From assembly GCA_012931725.1 (NCBI GenBank), contig CM022953.1:59909354-59973353 (forward strand): a stretch of DNA of 64,000 nt, read 5' to 3'. Of the stretch, positions 20,700 through 34,446 are shown in pieces. Origin of the DNA: Litsea cubeba (taxonomy: Eukaryota; Streptophyta; Magnoliopsida; Laurales; Lauraceae). Positions within the stretch are counted from its first letter, which is position 1; every line of letters begins with the position of its first letter. The notes under the pieces were generated by a model that searched no databases, had not been told where the DNA came from, and saw only the letters and a list, made by a program, of their open reading frames with translations. The position numbers and the translations under genes were made by a program.

Positions 20700-22303
20700 T
20701 GAGTTTGACATAAGTTTATCTAAGTTTTGGTTTGAATTTATCTGAGCTTGATATGAAATTATTTGATTATGACATGTATTTATCTAAGCTTTATATAAAG
20801 TTATCTTAGTCTATGATCAATTAAATAGGACTTTAAATGAACTTATCTGTATATTACATTATTTTTCTGAGTTTGATTTCAATTTAACTTCGTTTGTTAT
20901 TAATTAAACAATGTCTCAAATGAATTTATGTGACTTTGAAACAATTTTCTCTGAGTTTTTATTAAGTTTATCTGAGTTTCTTATGAAATAATGAGTTTGG
21001 TATGAAATTAACTGAATTTTACAAGATTTTATTTGACTTTAAAATGTATTCAACTTGGTTTTAAATGATTTTTTTTAGTTTGCTGTGAATTATCTAAGTT
21101 CTGTATGTGTTATCTGACTTTGGCATAATGTTATTTGACTTTGGCATGATGTTATCTGTGTTTGGTATGAATTTATCTAAGTTTGATATGAATTTATTTG
21201 TGTTTGCTTTGAATTAATATGAGTTTGATACGAATTAAGTGAATTTATCTGAGTTTGCTGTGAATTTATCTAACTTTGATGTATGTGTTATCTGAGTTTT
21301 GTATATGTTATCTGACTTTGGCATAATGTTATTTTACTTTGGCATGATGTTATCTGTGTTTGGTATGAATTTATCTAAGTTTGATATAAATTTATTTGTG
21401 TTTGCTTTGAATTAATATGAGTTTGATACGAATTAAGTGAATTTATCTGAGTTTGCTGTGAATTTATCTAACTTTGATGTATGTGTTATCTGAGTTTTGT
21501 ATGTGTTATCTGACTTTGGCATGATGTTATCTGTGTTTGGTATGAATTTATCTAAGTTTGATATGAATTTATTTGTGTTTGCTTTGAATTAATCTGAGTT
21601 TGATACGAATTAAGTGAATTTATCTGAGTTTGTTGTGAATTTATCTAACTTTGATGTGAACTTATTTGACTTTGGCATGAGTTTTTTTTATTTTGCTGTG
21701 AATTTATCTAAGTTTTGTATGTGTTATATAACTATGGCATGATGTTATCTGTGTTTGGTACAAATTTATCTAAGTTTGATATGAATTTATTTGTGTTTGT
21801 TTTGAATTAATCTAAGTTTGATATGAATTAAAGTGAATTTATCTGAGTTTGCTGTGAATTTATCTAACTTTGATGTGAACTTATTTGACTTTGGCATGAG
21901 TTTTTCTGAGTTGTTAAATGAGTCTTTTTGACTTTGCTGTGAATTTAGTATGTGTTATATGACTTTGGCATGATTTTATCTGTGTTTGGTATGAATTTAT
22001 CTAAGTTTGATATGAATTTATTTGTGTTTGCTCTGAATTTATTTGAGTTTGATACGAATTAAGTGAATTTATCTGAGTTTCCTGCGAATTTATCTAACTT
22101 TGATGTGAACTTATTTGACTTTGGTATGAGTTTATTTGAGTTTATATGAATTTATCTGTGTTTGAAATCACAACCAATTTGAAAACAAGTTATGTCACTT
22201 CGATATGAGATTATCTAACTAGATTTGGTTTGGCTTGACTAGATTTAGTTTAAATTTATCTAGCTTTGATAAAAATTTATCTGAATCTAGCAACCTACCC
22301 CAT
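20700..22303. repeat. AT-rich minisatellite with higher-order units
   Basis: It is built from diverged units of about 22 bp of the type GAATTTATCTGAGTTTGATAT (read loosely as ATTTATCTNAGTTTG). A higher-order block starting GAATTTATCTGAGTTTGCTG recurs at 21241, 21439, 21615, 21834 and 22064, so the long period is about 180-230 bp. The second Copia element is inserted at its right edge. Confidence 0.85.
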
Positions 22304-22308
22304 GTGAC

Positions 22309-24313
22309 TGTTGGGATTGGTGTATGCCCTAAAGCCCACTAGCTGCACTCTCATTCTTTGTTACTGGATATTTATTGGTTATTTAATGGAATGACTCTTT
22401 TATGCTTAAACATGTATATATGTATGGTTGTGTAAGGCCCATTGTTTCTAGTAAATGAATTAGGTGTGTAGTGTCTATACACAGATAGGTCTAATTCATG
22501 GACACTGGAAACATCATATTTGTTCATAACTGAGAGATGGAGCTGGGCACTTTATCTTGGTATAAGTTATAATGAGAGACTCTCCTGTATTCAGGGTGAC
22601 TTACCTAAGTCATGGGAGGGCTTTTCCGGATTTATCTCATTAGTGCATATGCAATGCATTGAACAGGACCATGGTAGGTGTGATCTCTAAAATAGTACTA
22701 TCACAGAGAGAGATCAAGTCACCTCATGCTACTGAGTGATCGGTGCTCTTAATCTTGAGCATTTGTGGATGAACTGACGAAGTCAAGTTCTTGTGCTTTA
22801 ATTCACTATGGGTGAGATTCTTTTCATGGGTCAACAACTCTGTGTTTTGGGTACTCGGACTTGATTAGTTGGGACGTGCAGATGCAATATAGAATCTATG
22901 CCATCTAATGATGGAATGATCATCCCCTTAGAATTATCCGATTAATCATCAAAATCTAAGATCTTAGTATATGGATGTTCCATATGGATATTGAACTTGT
23001 GGGTCGCTCCCTAGACCAAGAGAATGATATTCGGATGATGATTATGCTAAGGATATGAAGTTCTAAGGTTTAGATGTAATCGGGAAGGTTGATAGTACAT
23101 GTGATAACCTGACTCGATTATGGATGTTACATAGAGGGGCATTCAGGTCATTACACTTAGTAGGTCGAAGACAACCGTCATTTTATGACGAGCTTATTAT
23201 ATTATATATTTATCCTTGGAGTTCAACCATAACTCTTTAGTGGAATGAGTTAAGGTTAAAATGGTCTTTATGTTGCTATGGGTTTAGCATGGACATTTTG
23301 GTCATTTTGGGAGCCAATGACAAATATGTCTTTTGGTCTCTTCTCTAGTCACTTACCAAGATTGGCATGGTTTCCTAAAATTTTTAGATAACATTTGGAT
23401 GAATTATTTTAGTGGAAAAATAATTTTGAGTTTACATTCAAATAGGCCTTTAATGGCATACATGAATTTAATTCTAGATAAATTGTATGTGGGCCATGGT
23501 GTGAATTATCATGAGGGACGTCCATAATGGGATTTCCATGGATAAGGTTTCCAATTTTAAGTATGTCTCTCTACTTGAAATGTTGGACTCCTCTTTGGAT
23601 TAGTATTCCTATGAGAAAGTTTCCTTTTTGGATTAGGAACTTAAAATTAGTAAGTGTTGTACAACTAGGATTACTAATTGTGTGGGAAGTTCCTTTAGTT
23701 TCCTTTTCAAATTGGAGTGTTTCTTAAAGGAAATAAATCTTTAGATTATACTTTCTTTTTAGGACATCTTTGAGAATAAGGAGAGATAACTTTTGGGGAA
23801 AGCTTCCACAAAGTTTCTATAAAAGAAGCCTCATACCTCTTGGACGTCCAACACAACATAGAGAGGTTAATGCTCCCACACGTCCAGCCCTTGAAGTGTT
23901 TTCTTCTTTAGTGAAGAAACTTGTAGGTCTGAGATTTTTCCTTGGAAAAATAGTTCTCAATTCCTAGATTAAGACCCCACCATCTTAGCCAATCAGATTT
24001 GGAAGTGAGATAGAGGAGAAGATCAAAGGCAACACTACTGCAGAAAATTCCAGCAACTTGTTAGCTAGTTGCAAGTTTGAGTTCGGGCCTTCGGATCTAT
24101 TTTTTCAAAGATTTGAAGTCTACAAATCTTCGAGGTAATAGTCTTCTTCTTTCTCCTTTAATTATACACTTGTTGGTCATGAATTCATGGAGTTCTCATG
24201 CGATCTCTATGGCTGATTTATGCTGCCCAAATCAGATTTTTTAAAATCTGTCATGATACAAATTAGCCATGTATGTCTTCCGCTAATTCTGATCTGAATC
24301 GCAGTTTCTTTCA
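22309..24313 (+). repeat. Copia element 2, 5' LTR
   Basis: 2,005 bp, from TGTTGGGATTGGTG to CAGTTTCTTTCA. Confidence 0.95.
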
Positions 24314-26068
24314 GTGGTATCAGAGCCACTCCATGTGAAATCATGATCCCATTTTGTGTATAATTAATCCTAGATTGATTATGGGCATGGTGGCACCCTA
24401 TTTAAGTTATGTTGTGATGCATGTTGTGTGCAAGTTTCATTAACATTGCTGGAATTTATTTTCTAGATTTGTTTAATGATGCACATAGTGTGTTTGCATG
24501 CACTAACCTCTTTGTTTGCAGCCATGTATTACATCCTTGATGGTTCACATGATTGTTATGTGGATTTGGATTTTTTTTTCAATAGTTGAAAAGTGTACGA
24601 TTGCGCGTTTAGCAATCATAGGAAGTTGTAATTCTTTCTTTACTTTTATTCCAATTAGTCTTGATGTAAGCTTTCTTGAAAAGCATAGGTATCTCCAATG
24701 TAATTTGGGGTTTTATTTTTTATGGGTTCGCTTGTATAAATTTAATTTATTGGAACAAGCAAGAAGAAGAAAGTTTCAAGAAAGGTTGCAAGTAACCGGG
24801 TTCCTTAGTGGTGGAGGAGACAAGACTTCTTGGTGCAAGATGAGATCTATTTTTGATGTCCTAGTTCGATAAGGACTACAAGTCCGAAGAGCAGGGAGCC
24901 ATCAAGGATTGCATACTTTTATTTGCTTTTATATATGGAATGCATGGATGAATGCTTTATATAATTACTATAATTGTCACCTAGAAACATGGCCACCATT
25001 AGGTTCTAAAATTGGCATCTTTTTGTATTAGATTGTTTTTAGTTTGGCAAATTGTTTTAAACGGGACTTAGACCAGCACCTTCTATTTTGTCTAAGGTTG
25101 AAAATTGGATAGGGTTTAGTTTATCTTGGTACCCTTGGTTTCCAAAAGAGGCTAAACTAAAATCTAATTAGATGCTACCTATGGGTTTCCATAACCCAAG
25201 ATAGGTTTTTGATTCTTTAAAGGGATTTTCTCAAATGTTTTAAAGCAAAGGTTATTTATTTAGGTGACTTAAGTCATTAAGTCATGAATTTAATTAACCA
25301 AGTTTGCTAGATTTAAAAAGAGCTTTTGAGTAAAACAATGTAAAGGTCAAAAAGTATAAACCCTAATGATAAATAATCAAGTGGGAGAGGGGTTTTGGAA
25401 AGACCCCACAGCCTTCCAATTTCAGTTCATGTTATCTCATTAAGGTGTTAGCAGGAGCGGCCACCCCTTCGGTGGAGTTCTTTACTAAATACCGCTTTGA
25501 TGGGTTAATGAGTGAACTAATGTGAATATTCGTAATGAGGTGTTAGTAGGAGCGGCCATCCCTTTTGTGGAGTTCTTTACTAAAGATCACTTCTATAGAA
25601 TGTCAATGAAGTGTTGGTGGGAGCGGCCATCCCTTCGGTGGAGCTCTTTACTAAAGGTCACTTCTAGGATGGATAAAAGTCTCTTCCCTTCGGAAGACTT
25701 AATCATAGACATTCTGGGAAATTTCATAAGAGATGGTTATACACTTGACATAAGACGGTAATGACCTCTCCCTAGGAGTTAAAGGTTATTTGTCATATGA
25801 GGTCAAACCAATCAGTGATTGGACTACCACTGGATGTGTATCCAGATAGTGATAATCCAAATAAGTCTGCCTTAATTCAACGTGACTGTAGGCTTGGCCA
25901 TCCCTTCGATGGAGGGTCTATGAGGAGGTTGAAACACTGATACATTATGATTGGGGTTAAATAATGTAAAAAGTTTTGTACTTTGTTTTTCCTTTTGTAA
26001 CAAGCACCATATGCATATTACATATATATTGCATGTCTAATTATAAACCGTTTTATATCCAGAAAGAG
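24314..26068 (+). other. Copia element 2, long untranslated leader with internal repeats
   Basis: The leader starts with the primer-binding site. At 25453, 25549 and 25619 a motif GGAGCGGCCAYCCCTT followed by TGGAGYTCTTTACTAAA is repeated, with a weaker copy at about 25895 (GGCCATCCCTTCGATGGAG). No protein domain is visible. Such a repeated hairpin-prone motif could serve RNA packaging, but that is inference. Confidence 0.65.
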
Positions 26069-29000
26069 ATGGGTAAAGATTCTTTTAGTCCGTTGATGTG
26101 CATTCTTCGTAAGAATAAACTGACTGGCCCTAACTACGTAGATTGGAAGAGAAATCTTGACATAGTACTCACTGCTGAGGAGTATAAGTATGTCTTGGTA
26201 GAAAACCTGTCCGGATATTGATGCTAATCCTACTGATGACCAGTTGGAGGCTGAGAGGAAATGGAAGAAAGCGAACAGCATGGCTAAATGCTACATGCTC
26301 GCTTCCATGTCCAACGTGTTGCAAACACAGCACGAGCATATGGACACAGCCTATGAAATCATGATGTCCTTGTCTGAGATGTTCGCAGATAAAAGCAGGC
26401 CAGCTAGGCAAGCTGCTATGAGGACTATCATGAATGCTAGGATGGCTGAGGGAACACCTATCAGAGAGCATATGCTCAAGCTGATGGATTGTTTCAATGA
26501 AGCTGAGATTCTAGGGGCTGAGATTGATGCAGGGAGTCAAACTGACATGATTCTCGAAACTCTGCCGGACTCTTTCAATCAGTTCAAGCTCAATTTCAAT
26601 ATGAGCAAGATGGACATGACTCTACCTGAGTTAATAAAAGAACTCCAGGCGGCAGAGGCCATCATGAAGACCAAAGCCCAAGCTCATTTTTTCCAGTCTT
26701 CTTTAAACTAAACCCGAAAGGGAAGAAGTCCAAGAAGAAGCAGAATAAGGGAAAATGGTAGAAAAAGGACAACACTGGTAATAAGAAGGATAAGGGTACA
26801 GATGGAAAGCCCAAAGGGAAATGCTTCAAATGTGGCCTCAAAGGTCATTGGAAGAAAGATTGTCCCAAGTTCCTGGCCTCAGTTAAAAAAAGTACATCTT
26901 TTTCATACTACATTGAAACTTGTCTAGTGGTTGATTCTACTGACTCGTGGATAGTAGACTCAGGAGCCACTAATCATATCTGCAATTCATTGCAGGGGTT
27001 TCAGATAATGCAGAGAATTGAGAAAGGAGACTTTGCTTTTAGAGTCGGAACTGGAGCTAAAGTTTGGGCAGTTGCAGTAGGAGTTGTTACTTTACATTTT
27101 CCATGTAATAGGATATTAGTTTTAAATAATATTTTCTATGTTTTGGACATGAGGAAGAATTTAATTTCAGTTTCCAGATTAATTGAATTTAATTATTTAG
27201 TTTCTTTCCATTCTGGTGTTGATATCAGTAGAGATGGAAATATTATATGTTCCGGTAGAATACATGACAACTTATTTTATATATATCCTATTGCTCCCAC
27301 ACTACATAATGTACAACAAGAAAACTCAACTTCCCTTAAAAGGAAGGTATCTTCAATCAATGACACATATCTTTGGCACTTACGTTTGGGTCACATTAAT
27401 CTAAAACGGATTCAGAGGTTGGTAGAAGATGGGCCTCTGAGCTCATTAGATTTCGAACCTTTTCCTCAGTGCGAATCTTGTCTCAAGGGAAAGATGACCA
27501 AACGGTCATTCTCTGGAAAGGGACTAAGGTCAAAGGAGTTGTTAGAATTGATTCACACTGATGTGTGTGGTCCTATGAACAAACCAACTCAAGGAGGGTA
27601 TGAGTATTACATCACCTTCACCGATGATTACTCTAGGTATGGATATGTATACTTAATGCGACGCAAGTCTGAGGCGTTTGATAACTTTAAGCAATTCAAG
27701 GCTGAGGTGGAGCTACAACTAGGGAAACATATCAAAGCCCTTCGATCTGATCGAGGTGGCGAGTACCTCCTGGGTGAGTTTAAGGAGTACCTCACACAAC
27801 ATGGGATTGTGTCTCAGTTATCTGCACCAGGTACACGTACCCCAGCAAAATGGTGTAGCATAGAGAAGAAACCGTACCCTTCTTGATATGGTAAGGTCCA
27901 TGATGAGTCATGCAACCCTACCTATATCTTTTTGGGGATATGCCCTAGAAGCAGCAGCATATATTTTAAATCTGGTACCTTCTAAATCAGTACCTAGGAC
28001 AGCGCAAGAAATGTGGACAGGTCGAAAACCTAGTTTAAGACATATCCACATTTGGGGTTGTCCAGTCTATGTACTGAATGATAAAGCTACCAAGCTGGAA
28101 CCCAGATCAGAAATGTGCTACTTCATTGGGTATCCTAAGAGAACCAGAGGTGGCATCTTTTATCATCCAAAGGAACAAAAAGTGCTCATCAGCACTCATG
28201 CTAGGTACTTGGAGGATGATTGTATGATGCACCAAGAGCTTGGTTGTAAAGAAACCCTTGAGGAGATTCTTCCGGGATCTCCTATAACATCTGCACCAGA
28301 TCCTGAGACAGTAGATGAACAAAATATTCCTTTAAACACTCCGGAGCCTCGTCGTAGTGGGAGAATTTATAGACAGCCAGAAAGATATCTAGGAGTGTCT
28401 TTTAAGACAGACTCTGAAGATCTGGTTGAGGATCCTACTAGTTATGATGAAGCAGTAATGGATATAGATGCTGACATGTGGCAGCAAGCGATGAAATCTG
28501 AAATGGATTCTTGGTATTCCAATCAAGTCTGGGAACTTGTAGATGCACCTGAAGGGATTAAACCCATAGGGTGCAAGTGGCTCTATAAGAGGAAGAGAGG
28601 AGTGGATGGGAAGGTGGAAACCTTCAAAGCAAGACTGGTGGCGAAAGGATATACTCAGAAAGAGGGTATCGATTATGAGGAAACCTTTTCACCTGTGGTT
28701 ATGCTTAAATCCATAAGGATTCTCTTGGCCATCGCATGTCATTATGACTATGAGATATGGCAGATGGATGTCAAGACAGCTTTTCTTAATGGAAGTCTTG
28801 ACGAATGCATCTATATGATGCAACCAGAGGGCTTCATTGCTAGTGGCCAAGATAACATGGTTTGTAAACTTAAGAAGTCCATTTATGGACTTAAGCAACC
28901 ATCTAGAGCATGGAACATCAAGTTTAATCAGGCAGTCAAATCCTTTGGCTTTGATCAAAACATTGATGAACCATGTGTGTATAAGAAAGGAAGTGGAAAA

Positions 29001-30008
29001 GCAGTTGCATTTTTGGTTCTATATATAGATGACATATTACTCATAGGAAATGATGTAGGTTTATTGTCATCCACAAAGGTTTGGTTATCCTCTCAATTTC
29101 AGATGAAGGATTTGGGTGAGGCCAGCTATATCTTAGGGATCAAGCTTTTGCGTGATCGCAAGAATAAGATGTTAGCCTTATCCCAATCTTCATATATTGA
29201 GAAGATACTGGTCAAATTTAACATGCATGACTCCAAGAAGGGTTTGCTACCTTCTAGACATGGAATACCACTGTCTCGAGATCCATGTCCAAAGACATCT
29301 GAAGAGATAGAGAACATGAGGAGAGTTCCATATGCATCCGCTGTTGGAAGCCTCATGTATGCTATGTTATGTACTAGACCAGATATTTGCTTTGCCGTTG
29401 GCATGGTTAGCAGGTATCAGTCAAACCCTGGACCTATGCATTGGACAGCTGTTAAGCATATATTCAAGTATCTTCGGAGAAAGAAAGATTATATGTTAAC
29501 CTTTCGAGTAGATGATCTAACGCCATTGGCGTATATAGATTCTGATTTCCAATCTGATAGTGATGCCAGAAAGTCTACCTCAGGGTACGTCTTTACTCTG
29601 TCAGGAGGGGCTATATCATGGAGAAGTGTCAAGCAATCCTGTACTGCTGATTCTACAATGGAAGCAGAGTATGTGGCGGCATCGGAAGCTGCGAAGGAAG
29701 CGGTATGGCTCAGAAAATTCCTATTGGAATTGGGAGTTGTTCCTGCAGTGCATAAACCGATTGTCATGTACTGCGATAACACTGGTGCTGTAGCACAGTG
29801 CAAAGAGCCCAGGAATCATAAGAAAGGCAAGCACATTCAGAGAAAGTACCACTTGATCCGGGAATTCATTCAGGATGGAGAGATAGTGGTGGAGCATATT
29901 GCTTCGGCAAATAACTTAGCTGACCCATTCACTAAGACTCTTACTGAGAAAGTCTTCACTTCTCATGTTGAGTCTATGGGTGTTAGGTTAGGAAGTAGTG
30001 ATCTTTAG
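26069..30008 (+). pseudogene. Copia element 2 gag-pol, several frame breaks
   Basis: Gag starts at ATG 26069 (MGKDSFSPLM, LTGPNYVDWKRNL). A frameshift at about 26205-26225 moves the rest of gag to 26244-26711. A stop follows at about 26709 and another at about 26759, before the zinc knuckle CFKCGLKGHWKKDC (about 26822). Protease DSGATNH is at about 26958. GAG-pre-integrase (WHLRLGH) and the integrase core (HTDVCGP, RSDRGGEY) run to about 27830, where frame changes and a stop at 27884-27886 separate the last part. From 27888 to 30008 the frame is open through integrase C-terminus, reverse transcriptase (LYIDDILLIG, about 29020) and RNase H (DSTMEAEYVAAS, YCDNTGAV). Confidence 0.92.
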
Positions 30009-30022
30009 TGCAAGTGGGAGTT

Positions 30023-31995
30023 TGTTGGGATTGGTGTATGCCCTAAAGCCCACTAGCTGCACTCTCATTCTTTGTTACTGGATATTTACTGGTTATTTAA
30101 TGGAATGACTCTTTTATGCTTAAACATGTATATATGTATGGTTGTGTAAGGCCCATTGTTTCTAGTAAATGAATTAGGTGTGTAGTGTCTATACACAGAT
30201 AGGTCTAATTCATGGACACTGGAAACATCATATTTGTTCATAACTGAGAGATGGAGCTGGGCACTTTATCTTGGTATAAGTTATAATGAGAGACTCTCCT
30301 GTATTCAGGGTGACTTACCTAAGTCATGGGAGGGCTTTCCCGGATTTATCTCATTAGTGCATATGCAATGCATTGAACAGGACCATGGTAGGTGTGATCT
30401 CTAAAATAGTACTATCGCAGAGAGAGATCAAGTCACCTCATGCTACTGAGTGACCGGTGCTCTTAATCTTGAGCATTTGTGGATGAACTGACGAAGTCAA
30501 GTTCTTGTGCTTTAATTCACTATGGGTGAGATTTTTTCATGGGTCAACAGCTCTGTGTTTTGGGTACTCGGACTTGATTAGTTGGGACGTGCAGATGCAA
30601 TATAGAATCTATGCCATCTAATGATGGAATGATCGTCCCCTTAGAATTATCCGATTAATCATCAAAATCTAAGATCTTAGTATATGGATGTTCCATATGG
30701 ATATTGAACTTGTGGGTCGCTCCCTAGACCAAGAGAATGATATTCGGATGATGATTATGCTAAGGATATGAAGTTCTAAGGTTTAGATGTAATCGGGAAG
30801 GTTGATAGTACATGTGAGGGGCATTCAGGTCATTACACTTAGTAGGTCGAAGACAACCGTCATTTTATGACGAGCTTATTATATTATATATTTGTCCTTG
30901 GAGTTCAACCATAACTCTTTAGTGGAATGAGTTAAGGTTAAAATGGTCTTTATGTTGCTATGGGTTTAGCATGGACATTTTGGTCATTTTGGGAGCCAAT
31001 GGCAAATATGTCTTTTGGTCCCTTCTCTAGTCACTTACCAAGATTGGCATGGTTTCCTAAAATGTTTAGATAACATTTGGATGAATTATTTTAGTGGAAA
31101 AATAATTTTGAGTTTAAATTCAAATTGGCCTTTGATGGCATACATGAATTTAATTCTAGATAAATTTTATGTGGGCCATGGTGTGCATTATCATGAGGGA
31201 CGTCCATAATGGAATTTCCATGGATAAGGTTTCCAGTTTTAAGTAGGTCTCTCTACTTGAAAGGTTGGACTCCTCTTTGGATTAGTATTCCTATGAGAAA
31301 GTTTCCTTTTTAAATTAGGAACTTAAAATTAGTAAGTGTTGTACAACTAGGATTACTAATTGCATGGGAAGTTCCTTTAGTTTCCTTTTCTAATTGGAGT
31401 GTTTCTTAAAGGAAATAAATCTTTAGATTATACTTTCCTTTTAGGACATCTTTGAGAATAAGGAGAGATAACTTTTTGGGAAAGCTTCCACAAAGTTTCT
31501 ATAAAAGAAACCTCATACCTCTTGGACGTCCAACACAACATAGAGAGGTTAATGCTCCCACATGTCCATCCCTTGAAGTGTTTTCTTCTTTAGTGAAGAA
31601 ACTTGTAGGTCTGAGATTTTTCCTTGGAAAAATAGTTCTCAATTCCTAGATTAAGACCCCACCATCTTAGCCAATCAGATTTGGAAGTGAGATAGAGGAG
31701 AAGATCAAAGGCAACACTACTGCAGAAAATTCCAGCAACTTGTTAGCTAGTTGCAAGTCTGAGTTCGGGCCTTTGGATCTATTTTTTTAGAGATTTGAAG
31801 TCTACAAATCTTCGAGGTAATAGTCTTCTTCTTTCTCCTTTAATTATACACTTGTTGGTCATGAATTCATGGAGTTCTCATGCGATCTCTATGGCTGATT
31901 TATGCTGCCCAAATCAGATTTTTTAAAATCTGTCATGATACAAATTAGCCATGTATGTCTTCCGCTTATTTAGATCTGAATCGCAGTTTCTTTTA
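30023..31995 (+). repeat. Copia element 2, 3' LTR
   Basis: 1,973 bp. It lacks about 31 bp found in the 5' LTR after GTACATGTGA and is followed by GTGAC. Confidence 0.95.
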
Positions 31996-32000
31996 GTGAC

Positions 32001-32565
32001 TTATGCAATCAGTTGTTCAAGGAATCTCTTAGGTTTTCTTATTTAGTTCCTCATTTCTGTTGAAACAGTGTCTTCCATCAAGGTACTCTTCCAATGTCGA
32101 GAAAGAAAGACTTTCCTCAAGGCTGTTATAGGACTAGCCATGAGGATTATGAAGTAGTTCACTTGCCATGGTCCAAGAGACCCAACTCGTTACAGATGGT
32201 AAGGACCTTGTAAAAATAATCCAGGAAAGACAGTGATGTCAAATGCTTAGGGACCACACACCCATTTAAATGGTTAGAAGGGCAAATAAGTCATAAAAAA
32301 TCTGATGTCACATGCTTAGGGACCACACATCCATTTAAATGGTTAGAAGGGCAAATATGTCATAAAAAATATGATGTCACATGCTTAGGGACCACCGCCT
32401 GAATTAATTCCATGCGCAAGGGACTCTAGGCCTTAAACAGTAATGCTATGTCCTAGAGACTTTATAGCCCAATAATGATGGATCTCTCCCTAATTTACCC
32501 AATTTAGTTTTGGAAGCCGTTTCAATTTGGCCTCAAATTTTCTTTGAAACTTTTCGGGCTTATGT
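32001..32565. other. Unassigned sequence with a 69 bp tandem repeat
   Basis: TGATGTCAMATGCTTAGGG recurs at 32234, 32303 and 32372, a period of 69 bp, about 2.4 copies ending near 32397. I see no gene in the rest. Confidence 0.7.
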
Positions 32566-32949
32566 TTCAGAAAAGGGTGATTCTATATGCACCCACATGT
32601 AATGCTGTACACACCCACATTTTAAATTTTTTTAAATCACCAAAATACCCTCAGGTGAAATGACCAAATCACCCTTTATCATCAACCTCTTCCATCCTCT
32701 TCCTTTGGTTCTTCTACGTTTCTTGCCCTCCTCTCTACTCATCTCTTCTTTTTCTTTTTCTGCTTATTCTTCATCTTATTCTTTCATTATCCCTTATATC
32801 CACTGTTTCGAGACTATTCATCTGCACTCATTCATCCCCATTGATTTTCATCTCCTTCCTCATCATCTTCTCAAACTCTTAAAAAGTATCCTCAAGTCTC
32901 CTCCATTTGTTTAAAGATATTAGAGGCACTCATTTATAATGGTCTTACC

Positions 32950-34199
32950 ATGAGCAGTGTCAAATATCCTGCAATCTGTCGCACATCTGCCCTCGTGGCA
33001 GTCCCCAACTGGCGATACAGATACGCTAGTGCGGCAGCACCCCATGCGTAATGACAGACCTGTGGCAAGTCCATCAGTAAAGATAAGTAGTAGACTGGGA
33101 CTCAAGTGGCGGACTTACCAGTGAATAATGTGCAGCCCAACAAATAAAGAAGATACCCTCTGGCTGCACACTGTACTTCCTCAACCAACGACGTAGGAGT
33201 CACATCGCCGCACACCCGACGGATCCACCCCATCCTCACTATCCCACCTCGTGCCAGGTTCAACTCTACTGCCGCAGATTCCCCTATCCACACCCAATCC
33301 TAACTCGAGCAAATCCACTTGCTCAGTAAACCCCATACTAGTAGATACGTAGACAGGAAGTCCCGTGACTGGGATGCCGAGTAGAGAACTCAAGTCATCC
33401 AATGTGATCGTCATCTCCCTAAACGGCATATGGAAGGTATTGGTCTCGGGCTGCCATCTCTCCACAAAGCTCGAAACCAATGGGCAGGAGATATAACGAT
33501 AGTTGAAATGCCTTAATTCTGCCAATCCAGACTCTTCTATGATAGCGCGAAAAGAGGCGCATCAAGATCAAGCCCATCTCCAGGGAGAGGTATGTAGCAG
33601 TCCTTCAGTTGACGCCAATGACTGATACACTTGAGCGGGCCACGTTCCTGCATATTACAAGTATAAATCTTCATTATCATATGTTATTATAGCCTACGAA
33701 ACACCTTCTTTTGAAAAACAATTACTTAAAACATATAAAGAATTAACGCGTACCTCCCCATCCCATATGGATATGGCCACGTAGTCCTAACACTCACAAG
33801 GACAGATAGGTCGGCCGGACCGCCGGGAATAGGGCCATCCCCTGCTGCCGCTGCATGAGGACTGGATGGCTGTGCCTGATCCTCTGATGAATCATCCTTC
33901 GCTGCTGGCACCATAGGAGGACTAGACGGCTGGGGAGAACTGGACGGCCCTGCCTCATCCTCTGAGGCATCATCCTCTGAAGGGCTCTCAGGTAGTGGAT
34001 CATGCTATAATTTACGTCTTCGTTCAGACGTCGTTGGCCGTTGACGGCCGGCGGTCGAAGAAGTAGCATGCACACCTCGGCGAGGAGGTCGAGCAACGCC
34101 AACCTTCGTCCGCACTTTGAGTGGATCGCTAGAAGTACTAGCACGTCCCTCTGTAGGATCTGAGATGGCACCAATACGGCGAGCTGATCTCCTCGGCAT
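32950..34199 (-). pseudogene. PMD gene of MULE2, 3'-truncated and frameshifted
   Basis: It starts at ATG 34197-34199 (MPRRSARRIGAISDP) with a basic N-terminus. A low-complexity acidic and Ser/Pro part follows (DDSSEDQAQPSSPH), then a donor at about 33750. The next exon has the PMD signature FVERWQPETNTFHMPFRE at about 33430-33480 and TLDDLSSLLGIPVTG. The LLYLLGCTLFTGKS block is at about 33125-33165 and AWGAAALAYLYRQLG-like and RQIAGYLTLL blocks at about 32960-33060. Similarity stops abruptly at about 32950. Stops and frame changes prevent a continuous product. Confidence 0.8.
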
Positions 34200-34446
34200 A
34201 TTTTCCAATCTGGATTTAAAATAAAAATCAGTAAGAGAAAAAGCATAACAGAAGAAAGCAATAAGAGGAATTCTATATGCTATGCACCCTCCCATTATGC
34301 CGAGGACACCCACATCCCTTTATGAACAGCTCGCTAAAAATCACTGTTCATAATGGGATGTGGTTGTGTTCAACACTTTAAGGGATGCATATAGAATTTC
34401 TCCAGAAGAAATCAAGTTTTCTTGTGCTGCTCGGGACAACTATACT

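Larger units (their letters stand above)
22309..31995 (+). mobile_element. Copia LTR retrotransposon 2 (9.7 kb, decayed)
   Basis: Long LTRs lie at 22309-24313 (2,005 bp) and 30023-31995 (1,973 bp), with a perfect target duplication GTGAC (22304-22308, 31996-32000). The primer-binding site TGGTATCAGAGC is at 24315-24326, and a short purine-rich tract (GTGGGAGT) at about 30014-30021 precedes the 3' LTR. The LTRs differ by an indel of about 31 bp near 23100 and scattered substitutions, so this insertion is clearly older than Copia element 1. The 3' LTR ends in TA instead of CA. Confidence 0.96.
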
